A stretch of DNA of 64,000 nt from Deltaproteobacteria bacterium (GTDB taxonomy: Bacteria; Desulfobacterota; DSM-4660; Desulfatiglandales; Desulfatiglandaceae). Below the pieces are notes generated by a model. The model worked only from the letters and a program-made list of their open reading frames with translations, was not told the origin of the DNA and did not search any database. This document shows positions 9,789 to 18,546 of the stretch, piece after piece (position 1 is the first letter of the stretch; every line of letters begins with the position of its first letter). The DNA is taken from the NCBI GenBank assembly GCA_019307815.1, contig JAFDIV010000002.1, forward strand, positions 144,299 through 208,298. The letters are read 5' to 3'. The position numbers and the translations under genes are program-made.

Positions 9789-9939
9789 GATTTGGGGGCC
9801 CTTTTCTATTTCCGCATTGTTGCCTCGCCTGACCAGGGAGCCTAACCCATTCGTCGCCGGAGTTCAAGGCTTGTGCTTGCTAGGCAGGGACGAGGTATTT
9901 TTTGCTTGACAAATGAAGGTTGGAAAGGCAGTATTTTAA

Positions 9940-9952
9940 GAAAATTATTTTC
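9940..9952. promoter_or_regulatory. Putative Fur/PerR-type operator
   Basis: GAAAATTATTTTC is a perfect 6-1-6 palindrome, 68 bp before the PerR/Fur-like gene. Its AT-rich form resembles Fur-family boxes. A TTGACA hexamer lies at 9906-9911, so the site falls in a plausible promoter zone. Autoregulation by the downstream regulator is an inference. Confidence 0.4.
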
Positions 9953-10020
9953 CATTAATAGTGATTTTTGTTTTATATGCGGTACTTCAATGAATCATTA
10001 GACAAGGACCAGAAACACAG

Positions 10021-10461
10021 ATGGCAGATCCGGATGCTCGGTTACAACAGATGCTCACCAAATTACGGGATCGAAAGTTTCGTATCACCCCTCAGCGTTT
10101 GGCCGTTGTGAAGATCCTTGCCCAAAGCAAGGAACACCCCACTGTGGAGAACATCTACGAACAGGTTAAGAAAGATTTTCCCACCACAAGTCTGGCGACC
10201 ATTTACAAGACCGTGTCGCTATTAAAAGAACTGGGAGAGATCCTTGAGCTTGGGTTTCCCGAAGGCAGTAACCGTTATGATGGGAACAAGCCGTATCCCC
10301 ATCCGCATATTATTTGTATAAGATGTAAAAAGATCATTGATCCTGATTTGATGGAACTCCAGCCCTTGACCGATGAGGTGACCCGAAAGACCGGATATAA
10401 GATTATTGATCACCGGCTGGACTTTTTCGGTATCTGCCCGGATTGCCAGCAAAAGGGATGA
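10021..10461 (+). CDS. perR: Fur-family transcriptional regulator, probably PerR
   Basis: This 146-residue Fur-superfamily regulator has an N-terminal winged helix (RITPQRLAVVKIL; TSLATIYKTVSLL) and a C-terminal metal-binding and dimerisation domain with PHPHIICIRC and a closing CPDC. The two CxxC pairs form the structural zinc site. The catalase gene immediately downstream and the peroxiredoxin beyond it argue for peroxide-sensing PerR rather than iron-sensing Fur; the sequence alone does not prove this. A palindrome upstream could be its own operator. Confidence 0.8.
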   Translation: MADPDARLQQMLTKLRDRKFRITPQRLAVVKILAQSKEHPTVENIYEQVKKDFPTTSLATIYKTVSLLKELGEILELGFPEGSNRYDGNKPYPHPHIICIRCKKIIDPDLMELQPLTDEVTRKTGYKIIDHRLDFFGICPDCQQKG

Positions 10462-10593
10462 TCAGGAAATTTTTTGTTTGTTAAGGAGAGTGATTATTAG
10501 AAAGGATTAAGTGGCATGTAAACTATTATCCCTGATCCACAAATGGCTATTTTTGGATGGGCACTAATTGCAATAAAAGGGAGGGAGGGGAAA

Positions 10594-12114
10594 ATGAAAG
10601 GAGACAAAAAATGTTTGACAAGGGCATTTGGGGCTCCTGTGGGAGATGACCAGAACAGCCTTACTGCCGGGCCACGTGGGCCAGTATTGATGCAGGACGT
10701 GCATCTGCTGGAGAAGTTGGCCCATTTTGAACGAGAGCGCATTCCAGAGCGGGTGGTACACGCAAAGGGGGCCGGGGCGTGGGGCTATTTTGAGGTCACT
10801 GCAGATGTTACCAGGTACACAAAGGCCAAATTTCTCTCTGAGGTGGGCAAACGTACTGAGGTCTTTGCGCGTTTTTCCACCGTGGGGGGCGAGAGGGGTT
10901 CGGCAGATGCTGCAAGGGATCCCAGGGGGTTTGCGGTTAAATTCTATACCGAGGAAGGCAATTATGACTTTGTCGGGAACAACACGCCCGTGTTTTTCAT
11001 TCGGGACCCACTAAAATTTCCTGATTTTATCCATACCCAGAAACGCCATCCAGCCACGAACCTGCCAGATCCGAACATGTTTTGGGATTTTCTCTCCCTC
11101 ACCCCTGAATCCATTCACCAGGTCACCATTCTTTTTTCAGACCGTGGCACCCCTGCCAGTTACCGCCACATGAACGGCTACAGCAGCCATACCTACAAGT
11201 GGTACAATGAAAAGGGAGAATATTTTTGGGTCAAATATCACTTCAAGACTGATCAAGGGATAAAGAACTTGACCCGAGAAGAGGCGGTGAGATTGTGCGG
11301 CGAGGATCCCAACCACGCAACCCGCGACTTGTATGAGGCCATAGACCGGGGCCATTATCCTTCTTGGACATTGGAGATGCAGATCCTTACCCCGGAGCAG
11401 GCGGAAGATTTTCCATGGGATATCTTTGACATTACCAAGGTGTGGCCCCACAAGGAGGCGCCTCCCATTGTCGTGGGAAAACTGGTGTTGAATCGAAATC
11501 CAGCCAATTATTTTGCCGAGGTGGAGCAGGCGGCCTTTTCCCCTGGCAACGTAGTCCCAGGCATTGCCATTTCACCGGACAAGATGCTCCAGGCCAGGGT
11601 CTTTTCTTATCATGATGCCCATATTCACCGCCTTGGTCCCAACTATCACCTTATTCCAGTCAATAGACCGAAGAATGCCCCAGAGGCCAATTATCAACGC
11701 GATGGATTCATGCGGGTGGATGATAATGGAGGACAAGGGCCCAACTATTGGCCCAACAGCTTTGGAGGGCCTGCACCTGTAACGGAGGCCTTGGAACCGC
11801 CTTTTGAGGTGAGTGGCCAGGCCGCACGATATGCCTATGTCCACCCCAATGACGACTTTGTGCAGGCAGGAAATCTTTACAGGCACGTAATGACTGATGA
11901 GGCCCGTGAGCATTTGATCGGAAATATTGTCGATCATCTGGGAAAGGCCCAAAAAAGGATTCAACTTCGTCAGACAGCCCTGTTCTTCAAGGCAGATCCT
12001 GATTATGGGAGCCGAGTAGCCGAAGGTCTCGGGCTTGATAAGGCCGAGGTGGAGCGCCTGGCCAACATGTCGGATGAGAAAAGGGCTGCTGCCACAGATC
12101 TTCCAAAACCATAA
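10594..12114 (+). CDS. katA: Monofunctional haem catalase
   Basis: Catalase dismutates hydrogen peroxide in the cytoplasm. At 506 residues it is a small-subunit (clade 3 type) enzyme. The catalytic His is in [15 protein letters not shown], the distal Asn in [10 protein letters not shown], and the haem-ligating Tyr in [18 protein letters not shown] chose ATG 10594, preceded by GGGAGGGAGGGG; an in-frame start at 10543 lacks a site. The PerR-like regulator ends about 130 bp upstream, so the two may be co-expressed. A catalase here indicates an anaerobe exposed to oxygen stress. Confidence 0.96.
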   Translation: MKGDKKCLTRAFGAPVGDDQNSLTAGPRGPVLMQDVHLLEKLAHFERERIPERVVHAKGAGAWGYFEVTADVTRYTKAKFLSEVGKRTEVFARFSTVGGERGSADAARDPRGFAVKFYTEEGNYDFVGNNTPVFFIRDPLKFPDFIHTQKRHPATNLPDPNMFWDFLSLTPESIHQVTILFSDRGTPASYRHMNGYSSHTYKWYNEKGEYFWVKYHFKTDQGIKNLTREEAVRLCGEDPNHATRDLYEAIDRGHYPSWTLEMQILTPEQAEDFPWDIFDITKVWPHKEAPPIVVGKLVLNRNPANYFAEVEQAAFSPGNVVPGIAISPDKMLQARVFSYHDAHIHRLGPNYHLIPVNRPKNAPEANYQRDGFMRVDDNGGQGPNYWPNSFGGPAPVTEALEPPFEVSGQAARYAYVHPNDDFVQAGNLYRHVMTDEAREHLIGNIVDHLGKAQKRIQLRQTALFFKADPDYGSRVAEGLGLDKAEVERLANMSDEKRAAATDLPKP

Positions 12115-12248
12115 GGTAAAGGTTGTTTTAGGTGGATACATATATTTTTCTATATAGGGATAGCCAACTGACTGTGAGGGATCAGTAGGCCGAAAGGAGG
12201 TGAGAGAGGTATCGGGCAGCAAAGCCAAGAGATAAAGGAGGTGATTCC

Positions 12249-12968
12249 ATGAGGGAGCTCAAGGTGGGTTGTGGAAAACCCACAGGTTCGAAAGTAGGCG
12301 AGAACTTAGAGCCAAAGCCTGAAGAAGAAAAGATCATCAAAGAAGAGGAGGCAATTATGACCGGAGTAAAGGTGGGACACAAGGCCCCGGATTTTGAGGC
12401 ACCGGCATATCAGGACGGGAAGTTTGGTCAGATCAGGCTCTCAGACTATTTGGGCAAATGGGTGGTTCTTTGTTTCTATCCAGGTGACTTCACATTTGTC
12501 TGAGCCACAGAGCTGGCCGCAGTTGCGTCCAAGTACAAGGAACTTAAGGATCTGGGAGTTGAGGTCCTATCAGTGAGTGTGGACAGTCATTTTGTCCATA
12601 AGATGTGGCAGGACCATGAGTTGAGCAAGATGGTTGATGGTGGTGTCCCTTTTCCCATGCTCTCTGATGGCCCGGGGAACATAGGCAAGCTGTACGGGGT
12701 GTATGACGAAGATGCAGGGGTTGAGTTTAGGGGTCGCTTTATCATTGACCCAGATGGTGTTATTCAGGCCATGGAGATTCTTACGCCTCCAGTGGGCCGA
12801 AATGTTAATGAGTTAATACGCCAGATCCAGGCCTTTCAGCATGTCCGAGACACAAAGGGCGAAGAGGCAACACCTTCAGGATGGTACCCCGGAAAACCGA
12901 CCCTCAAGCCAGGTCCGGAACTTGTGGGTAATGTATGGAAGGAATGGAAGGTGGAGGAAGCCTTCTAA
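12249..12968 (+). CDS. Selenocysteine-containing peroxiredoxin (in-frame TGA at 12501)
   Basis: This AhpC/Prx1-type peroxiredoxin is interrupted by TGA at 12501-12503 exactly where the peroxidatic Cys belongs: [18 protein letters not shown], against the family's FYPxDFTFVCPTE. The frame stays open and homologous on both sides, so the TGA should be read as selenocysteine. The product is 239 residues from ATG 12249. The usual C-terminal resolving-Cys motif (VCPAGW) reads ATPSGW, so that Cys is absent. Two starts have good ribosome sites: ATG 12249 (AAAGGAGGTGAT) and ATG 12357 (GAGGAGG). The longer form adds 36 charged residues with a single Cys (Cys8). It converges on the next gene with a 4-nt overlap. 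Confidence 0.88.
12513..12533 (+). promoter_or_regulatory. Candidate bacterial SECIS hairpin
   Basis: Ten nt after the recoded TGA the RNA can fold as CTGG-C-CGC with loop AGTT, then GCG-T-CCA(A)G. The CGC:GCG upper stem is closed by a small loop containing GT, placed 18-21 nt after the TGA. A guanine near the start of a short apical loop at this distance is what SelB recognises in known bacterial SECIS elements. I found this by eye; no energy calculation was done. Confidence 0.5.
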
Positions 12969-13585
12969 AAGGATCGCCTTTTTAATACACCCAGGGTCTT
13001 TGTCTTGGGCTCCTCCTCAAAAAGTCCTGAGGCCAGGGCCAACTTGTAGACTTGGAAAGGCGCCTGGCCTCCCTTTTTAGGGTCTTCAAAAATATCGTGG
13101 ATCAAGAGGTAGCCCCCTGAAAGAAGGTGAGGTGCCCACGCGTTATAATCGGTGAAGGCATCTTCATAAGAGTGGCCTCCGTCAATGAATACTAGGGCCA
13201 GTGGAATGGCCCATTGTCGGGCTGCCAGGGCAGATCGGCATACCATGGGAATAACCGTATCCTCCAGCCCCGCTTGTTCTATGGTTTGTCGGAAGAAACG
13301 AAAGGTATCGATTTTTCCCTGTTGTTCGTCATACAATTCGGGATCAAAATATTCCTCACCTGGTTGTTGCTCCTCTGAGCCTCGGTGGTGGTCAATGGAA
13401 AAGAGAACTGATGCATTTTCTTTGCAGGCCGCGCCAAGGTATAGGGTGGATTTGCCGCAATAACTGCCGATTTCCAGACAGGGCCCCATCTTGCTTGCAA
13501 TAAGAGCTGTCTCATACAAACGGATCCCTTCTTCAGGGTCCAGGAATCCCTTAGTACGGGCTAATAATTGCTCGTCCACATTCAT
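12965..13585 (-). CDS. Class I SAM-dependent methyltransferase (Methyltransf_24 type)
   Basis: This 206-residue methyltransferase has motif I in CLEIGSYCGKST, an acidic SAM contact in SIDHH, and a metal-site-like VFIDGGHSYEDAFTDYNAW segment typical of the Methyltransf_24 group, often acting on sugars or small metabolites. It is transcribed toward the Sec-peroxiredoxin and overlaps its end by 4 nt, so the two are independent units. No substrate can be inferred. Confidence 0.8.
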   Translation of the reverse strand: MNVDEQLLARTKGFLDPEEGIRLYETALIASKMGPCLEIGSYCGKSTLYLGAACKENASVLFSIDHHRGSEEQQPGEEYFDPELYDEQQGKIDTFRFFRQTIEQAGLEDTVIPMVCRSALAARQWAIPLALVFIDGGHSYEDAFTDYNAWAPHLLSGGYLLIHDIFEDPKKGGQAPFQVYKLALASGLFEEEPKTKTLGVLKRRSF

Positions 13586-13688
13586 GCGTTCTCAGACCTT
13601 CCTTATTTTTTTAGCGCTTGGTTACCAACCTTATTTATCCCAAACAGAAATTTTTGTGTAAAGTAGATTGTTCCTGTCTCCTAAGAAA

Positions 13689-13778
13689 CAACCTGCTTTC
13701 AAAGCCAAATTAACCCGCCTAAGGCGGGCAAGTGTCATTTTCTTGCCCGCCACGACGTGGGCGCAGGCGGGCAGGTTG
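13689..13778. repeat. Nested palindromic intergenic element
   Basis: A roughly 90-bp element with stacked dyads. The outer arms CAACCTGC (13689) and GCAGGTTG (13771) pair over 8 bp. Inside, CCCGCC-TAA-GGCGGG forms one hairpin (13714-13728). Alternatively, GGCGGGCAAG (13723) pairs perfectly with CTTGCCCGCC (13742). A third GGCGGGCA copy follows near 13766. It is GC-rich against its surroundings. The layout resembles a REP or MITE-like element, but I know of no named family. Confidence 0.55.
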
Positions 13779-13873
13779 CTGATTAGGGATGAGTTAGTGA
13801 TTTCAGGATGGGAGAGGGCTCAGTGAGGCCCTTGGCATTAAGATTGAAAAACTTGTTCGTAAGGCGTGCAGAT

Positions 13874-14065
13874 CTAAACTGGTTGTTGGGTCTGTTGCCT
13901 GCGTAACACCCTCAGAAAGTCGAGTAATGCGAGCATCTCTAGACTTTCTAAGAGCCATTTCTTGTCAGGAGGAATTGATGCAACGTGGTATTGCCGTGTG
14001 TTTTGGCTGTGGCTGCCTGGACCTGGCCTTCTATGTGCAAGGCTTATCACTTTAGCCTTTCCCAT
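13874..14065 (-). CDS. Possible 63-aa protein of unknown function
   Basis: A small ORF whose ATG (14065) sits 7 nt after AAAAGGAGG, an unusually good ribosome site for a spurious ORF. The product begins MGKAKVISLAHRRPGPG and ends with a leucine-rich helix (LLESLEMLALLDFLRVLRR). No family is recognised. It lies in a long spacer downstream of rmuC on the same strand. It could equally be chance. Confidence 0.33.
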   Translation of the reverse strand: MGKAKVISLAHRRPGPGSHSQNTRQYHVASIPPDKKWLLESLEMLALLDFLRVLRRQQTQQPV

Positions 14066-14285
14066 GGCCATACCTCCTTTTCTGGCTACAATCTGGATTC
14101 CCTTTGTCAAACACCATGCAGACAGACCCTAGTATCCACAAAAAATTTTGGCGGACACTATTTATTGTATTATCGGAAAATTCCTTGCACAGCTTTAGAG
14201 GTACGTTACGTGTAATCTAGGTGGGTATGCGTTCAAGGGAAAATTCTTTCAATATTTGCGGAATCGGAAAACGTTTGAAAGGGGA

Positions 14286-15500
14286 CTAGTTATCCACAAG
14301 ATCTTCTTCATCTTGGACCTGTGCCTGTGGTAGGGCCCTATCCACCCTTAGTTCTTCTATGCGGTTGAGTGGCTTTTCAAGTTGCCTTCGCCTGGTGGTC
14401 ATTATGGCATCGTACTCTTTTCTGGCCTCATTAATACGCCTTCCGAGGTTTTCCAGCCTTTTGATAAAGGCCTCCCATTGCTTTTTGAAGGTGCCAAGCA
14501 GGACAAGGATCTCGGCTGAGGTCCGCTCCAAGGCAAAGTTGTCCACGGCCTGGCGGATCACGGCCAATATGGCAAAGAGGGTGATAGGGGAGCAGATGAC
14601 CACCTTGTTTTTGAGGGCTTCTTCGGCTATTGTGGGGTCCTCTTCCTGGATGAATGCGTAGATTTGTTCATTGGGAATGAAGAGCAGCACATAGTCGAGG
14701 GTATTTTGCTCTGGATTGATGTAGTCTCGTGTGGTGATCTCCTTTATCCTGGCCTTCACATCCCTCAGAAAGCTGTTTCGAAATTGCTGTTTTTCCATAT
14801 CTGATTCTGCCTCTAGATACCGGAGATAGTTATCCAACGGAAATTTTACATCCATATTTAGCCTGAGGTCCTTTGGAAGAAGGAAGGTGAAATCAGGGCG
14901 AGTCCTGAGGCCTGCTATGGCCTTTTGCTTTACATAGTTGATATTTTCCACAAAGCCTGCCAGGCGCAGTACATCTTCGGCCATACGCTCACCCCACTGA
15001 CCCCTGGCCTTGGTGCTGGCCAATGCCTCCCGGAGGGCAGTGGTGACATTGAGAAGTGCGCTCACTTGTTCCTGAGAGGCCTTGAGCTGCTGGGAGAGTT
15101 GGCCGAACTTGGCAGCCCGGTCCTTTTCCAAATCTTTTACAAGGGTTGAGACATTTTCCAGTTGGGCAGCCATTCTCTTCAATTGCTCATCTATCAAGGC
15201 CTTTTTACTTTCCAGCTCCTTGGTGGTTACTTCCCTTTCCGCATCAAAACGGGATTTTGCAAGCTTCAGGAATTCCTCAGTGGACTTGCTCAATGCATCC
15301 AGGGAAAGGTCGCCAAAGCTGGCCTTGAGCTCTGATATGATTTGCTCCATAGAGGCCCTTCTCTTTTCCTCTGCCTTTTCAATGAGGTCTTGGGCCAGGC
15401 CTTGAGCTGTTTTAGTGTGAATGAGCCTAAGGGCAAATGCTGCCAACAGGCCTAGGGCAAATCCTAGGGCCAGTGCCACAACCAAGGGAACCCACGACAT
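14286..15500 (-). CDS. rmuC: DNA recombination protein RmuC
   Basis: This 404-residue RmuC-family protein limits recombination between short inverted repeats and is thought to be nuclease-related. An N-terminal transmembrane helix (about residues 4-24) is followed by a long coiled coil (about 40-155) and the conserved RmuC core with ARGQWGE, RPDFTFLLP, MDVKFPLDNY and DYVLLFIPNEQIY. The DVKFPLDNY block contains the residues proposed as a PD-(D/E)XK-like site. It is a single-gene unit on the minus strand. Confidence 0.92.
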   Translation of the reverse strand: MSWVPLVVALALGFALGLLAAFALRLIHTKTAQGLAQDLIEKAEEKRRASMEQIISELKASFGDLSLDALSKSTEEFLKLAKSRFDAEREVTTKELESKKALIDEQLKRMAAQLENVSTLVKDLEKDRAAKFGQLSQQLKASQEQVSALLNVTTALREALASTKARGQWGERMAEDVLRLAGFVENINYVKQKAIAGLRTRPDFTFLLPKDLRLNMDVKFPLDNYLRYLEAESDMEKQQFRNSFLRDVKARIKEITTRDYINPEQNTLDYVLLFIPNEQIYAFIQEEDPTIAEEALKNKVVICSPITLFAILAVIRQAVDNFALERTSAEILVLLGTFKKQWEAFIKRLENLGRRINEARKEYDAIMTTRRRQLEKPLNRIEELRVDRALPQAQVQDEEDLVDN

Positions 15501-15776
15501 ATTTGTCTCCTCTTTATACTCCGTTGCCCTGACTCTACTTTTAAATCTCTTTGTTTGTCAATAAAGCAAAAGCAACAGGGTTTATTGACAATTCATGGAA
15601 AAAGGCTGAAAATGAAATTGAATCATTTGACCTTGCTAATTGTCTGATTAGATTTTGTAAATAAGACTCCGCAAGACAAATGAGCCATTCTGCCCCAGGT
15701 CTTTGAGGCTGAAGACTCATTGAGCCATTTTGCTTCTATCTAGAATGAACGCGTTTAGCATGAAAGGAGGAAGAAA

Positions 15777-17144
15777 ATGGCTGTACTGAGACATGCTAAA
15801 GAGGCCTCCCGCCAATGGGTTATCCGCCAGATGGTCAAATTGCTCCCCAGGCTCACTATGGAAAACATGGAAACCATGATAAGCCTCGGTCAAAAGCTCC
15901 TCAAGAACCCTGAATATATCGATGTTGCAGAATCACTGAAAAGATATATTCGGGAAAGACACCCGGCGGTAAAGGTCGTGGAGAAGGTGTTGTATGACCT
16001 TTCTCCAGAGGCGAGATTTAGAACGATCTACAATCTCTTCATTAAAGGCCTGCTTTATGGGACCACGTACAGGGAGGAACTGGAGCAGGAACTGGGCTTC
16101 AGACCACCTCTGTTTTTTGTGATCAGCCCCACCATGCGGTGCAACCTGAAGTGTTATGGATGCTATTCCGGGGAATATGAGCAAGGCTATGGACTGAGCA
16201 CCGAGGTGCTGGATCGTGTCTTTACCGAGGCAGAAGAACTGGGAATGGCCTTTATCACGGTGTCAGGTGGAGAGCCTTTTATCAGGAAAGACCTCTTGGA
16301 TCTCTTTGAAAACCATAAAGACATGATGTTTCAGGTCTACACAAATGGGACCCTCATTGACCAGGAAATGGCCAAGAGGCTGGCCAAGATGGGGAATGTG
16401 GCTCCCATGATCAGCATTGAAGGCTTCAAAGAGATTACGGATGAGCGCCGTGGCCAAGGGTATTTTGATAGAATCATGAAGACCATGGACCACCTGCGCG
16501 AACAAGGGGTTTTGTTTGGGGCATCGGTTTGCCAGACCCGCAGAAACTATCTTGAGGTGAGCAGTGAAGCCTTTGCAGATCTGATGGCGGAAAAGGGCGT
16601 TTTTCTCATCTGGCATTTTCAATATATCCCCATTGGCCGGAATCCTGACCTCAGCCTGATGCTTATCCCTGAAATGCGCGATACCATCCGCAGAAGGCTG
16701 AGGTACATCAGGAACAACTGGCCTTTCTTTATTTGCGATTTTTGGAATGATGGTCCTTATGTGAATGGTTGCATTGCAGGTGGCCGGGAATACTTCCATA
16801 TCAATGCCAATGGTGATGTGGAGCCGTGTGTATTTGTGCACTTTGCTGTAGATAATATAAAAGAGAAAAGTCTTAAGGAGGTGCTCAATTCGGATTTCTT
16901 CAAAGATATCCGAGCCCATCAACCCTGGTCTGAAAACCCGCTTTGCCCCTGCATGATAATTGATAACCCCCATTGCCTGCGCGATATGGTGAGGCGCCAC
17001 AGGCCCATTCCCACGCATGTGGGAGCAGAAAAGATCCTCAACGAACTGGCCCCTTATCTTGATGACTATGCCCAGAGTTATCACCAACTGGCTCACAAGG
17101 CCTGGAACGAGGAGTATGCAGAGGAGTACGGCAGGTATCTCTAG
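15777..17144 (+). CDS. Radical SAM protein with SPASM-like C-terminus
   Basis: This 455-residue radical SAM enzyme has its cluster motif CNLKCYGC at Cys122, Cys126 and Cys129, followed by VSGGEPFIRKDL. An N-terminal helical extension of about 110 residues precedes the core. The C-terminal part has further cysteines (ICDFW, NGCIAG, EPCVF, CPCM, HCL), matching the auxiliary-cluster SPASM/twitch layout. ATG 15777 follows AAAGGAGGAAG. It is monocistronic. The substrate is unknown; relatives mature peptides or modify lipids and small molecules. Confidence 0.87.
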   Translation: MAVLRHAKEASRQWVIRQMVKLLPRLTMENMETMISLGQKLLKNPEYIDVAESLKRYIRERHPAVKVVEKVLYDLSPEARFRTIYNLFIKGLLYGTTYREELEQELGFRPPLFFVISPTMRCNLKCYGCYSGEYEQGYGLSTEVLDRVFTEAEELGMAFITVSGGEPFIRKDLLDLFENHKDMMFQVYTNGTLIDQEMAKRLAKMGNVAPMISIEGFKEITDERRGQGYFDRIMKTMDHLREQGVLFGASVCQTRRNYLEVSSEAFADLMAEKGVFLIWHFQYIPIGRNPDLSLMLIPEMRDTIRRRLRYIRNNWPFFICDFWNDGPYVNGCIAGGREYFHINANGDVEPCVFVHFAVDNIKEKSLKEVLNSDFFKDIRAHQPWSENPLCPCMIIDNPHCLRDMVRRHRPIPTHVGAEKILNELAPYLDDYAQSYHQLAHKAWNEEYAEEYGRYL

Positions 17145-17346
17145 GATAAGGAAGAACCAGTGCCCTAAAACCAATTTTTACCCAAAACAGCCTTGAGCAA
17201 GAATGGGTAAATTACCCAAATGTGCTTTGGGCAAAAATGGGTAAAACTTGGGGAGGAGGATTTGGAGCTTATCTTGACACGTCCCAGAACCTACTCTATA
17301 GTCTGGCCATAGACCCACGAGTTCCACTGACAAGGAGGAAGTCCAG

Positions 17347-18525
17347 GTGAACAATGACACGAGCCAGTTGGAGGGCCATAACGCCAGACCCCTTGATGGA
17401 GTCAAAGTGATTGAAATGGCAGGGCTTGCCCCTTCCCCTTACTGTGGGATGCTGCTGGCGGACTTTGGGGCCGATGTGGTAGTGGTGGACCGACCCAGCA
17501 AGGGCATGCCTGAAATACCCAATCTCATGGCAAAAAACCCTTTTGACCGTGGGAAGCGCTTTATCCGAGTCAATCTCAAGACAAAGGATGGGGTGGATAT
17601 TGTGAAAAAGATGATGGAGCGGTACGACGTGCTGATAGAGCCCTACCGCCCTGGTGTAATGGAATCGCTGGGCCTGGGACCCGAAGAGGCTCTCAAGATG
17701 AATCCAAAACTTATCTATGCGCGTCTTACTGGATGGGGGCAGGCAGGGCCGTATGCCTCCATGGCAGGCCATGACATAGACTATATCGCCCTATCCGGTG
17801 CCCTTTCTCTTTTCAGAAGGAAAGGGGAGAAACCACTTCCTCCATGCAATATCCTTGGCGACTTTGCTGGTGGCGGTATGCTCTGCGCCATGGGGATCTT
17901 ATTGGCCCTCATTGAAAGGAGCCGTTCGGGAAAAGGACAGGTAATTGACGCGGCCATGCTGGATGGGGCGGCCAACTTGTCCACATTTTTCTATGGCCTT
18001 TTGGGAAATGGCCTTATGACGCTGGATATCGGAACCAATGTGCTGGACTCAGGCGCGCCATATTACCAGACCTATGAGACTGCGGATGGAAAGTTTGTGG
18101 CCGTGGGAGCTATTGAGGCCCGGTTTTATGAAAAATTGCTCCAAGGTCTGGGGCTGGACCCTTCCACCCTTCCGGATCAGAACGACACGAAAAGATGGCC
18201 CGAGATGACTCAGCGGTTTGCAGGGGTGTTTAAGACAAAGACAAGAGACGAATGGATGAAAATCTTTGAGGGCACGGATGCCTGTGTCGCCCCTGTGCTG
18301 GAATTGGATGAAGTGAACGCTCATTCTCACAACCGTCTGAGAAACGTATTCCTGGAGGTAGGCGGTGTAATGCAGCCGGCCCCTGCCCCCAGGCTTTCAC
18401 GTACACCGGGTAAAGCCGGATCCCTTGCTGACTCCAGGGGGACAAACGCACAAGAGGTACTGAAAGAAATTGGTTATTCAGATGAAGCGATTCGAGGCCT
18501 GTTTGACAGGGGCGCAATTGAGTAA
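17347..18525 (+). CDS. CaiB/BaiF family (class III) CoA-transferase
   Basis: This 392-residue class III CoA-transferase or alpha-methylacyl-CoA racemase relative shows the N-terminal signature GVKVIEMAGLAPSPYCGMLLADFGADV. The HDIDYIALSGAL segment carries the catalytic-Asp position (about residue 145). These enzymes move CoA between organic acids or racemise 2-methylacyl-CoA. The start is GTG 17347, 8 nt after GGAGG. It lies 21 nt upstream of a FAD oxidoreductase gene, probably in one operon, which hints at acyl-CoA or aromatic-acid metabolism. Confidence 0.87.
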   Translation: MNNDTSQLEGHNARPLDGVKVIEMAGLAPSPYCGMLLADFGADVVVVDRPSKGMPEIPNLMAKNPFDRGKRFIRVNLKTKDGVDIVKKMMERYDVLIEPYRPGVMESLGLGPEEALKMNPKLIYARLTGWGQAGPYASMAGHDIDYIALSGALSLFRRKGEKPLPPCNILGDFAGGGMLCAMGILLALIERSRSGKGQVIDAAMLDGAANLSTFFYGLLGNGLMTLDIGTNVLDSGAPYYQTYETADGKFVAVGAIEARFYEKLLQGLGLDPSTLPDQNDTKRWPEMTQRFAGVFKTKTRDEWMKIFEGTDACVAPVLELDEVNAHSHNRLRNVFLEVGGVMQPAPAPRLSRTPGKAGSLADSRGTNAQEVLKEIGYSDEAIRGLFDRGAIE

Positions 18526-18546
18526 CCTATAAAGGACGGAGCCGAC

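Larger units (their letters stand above)
13586..14285. other. 700-bp intergenic region
   Basis: This spacer holds a palindromic element (13689-13778) and a possible small minus-strand gene (13874-14065), both listed separately. Otherwise I see no gene, and no clear terminator for the flanking genes. Confidence 0.4.

Noticed and set aside
12249..12503. Short truncated peroxiredoxin ending at TGA 12501
   Set aside because: The frame and family homology continue directly after the TGA and the stop replaces the catalytic Cys codon, so recoding as selenocysteine explains it better than truncation.
13985..14215. 76-codon plus-strand ORF in the rmuC spacer
   Set aside because: Overlaps the better-supported minus-strand small ORF and has unlikely composition with scattered Cys and Trp.
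17165..17260. Possible terminator or repeat with TTTACCC/GGGTAAA words between the radical SAM and CaiB genes
   Set aside because: The dyads are imperfect with long loops and no T-run follows, so I cannot call a terminator.
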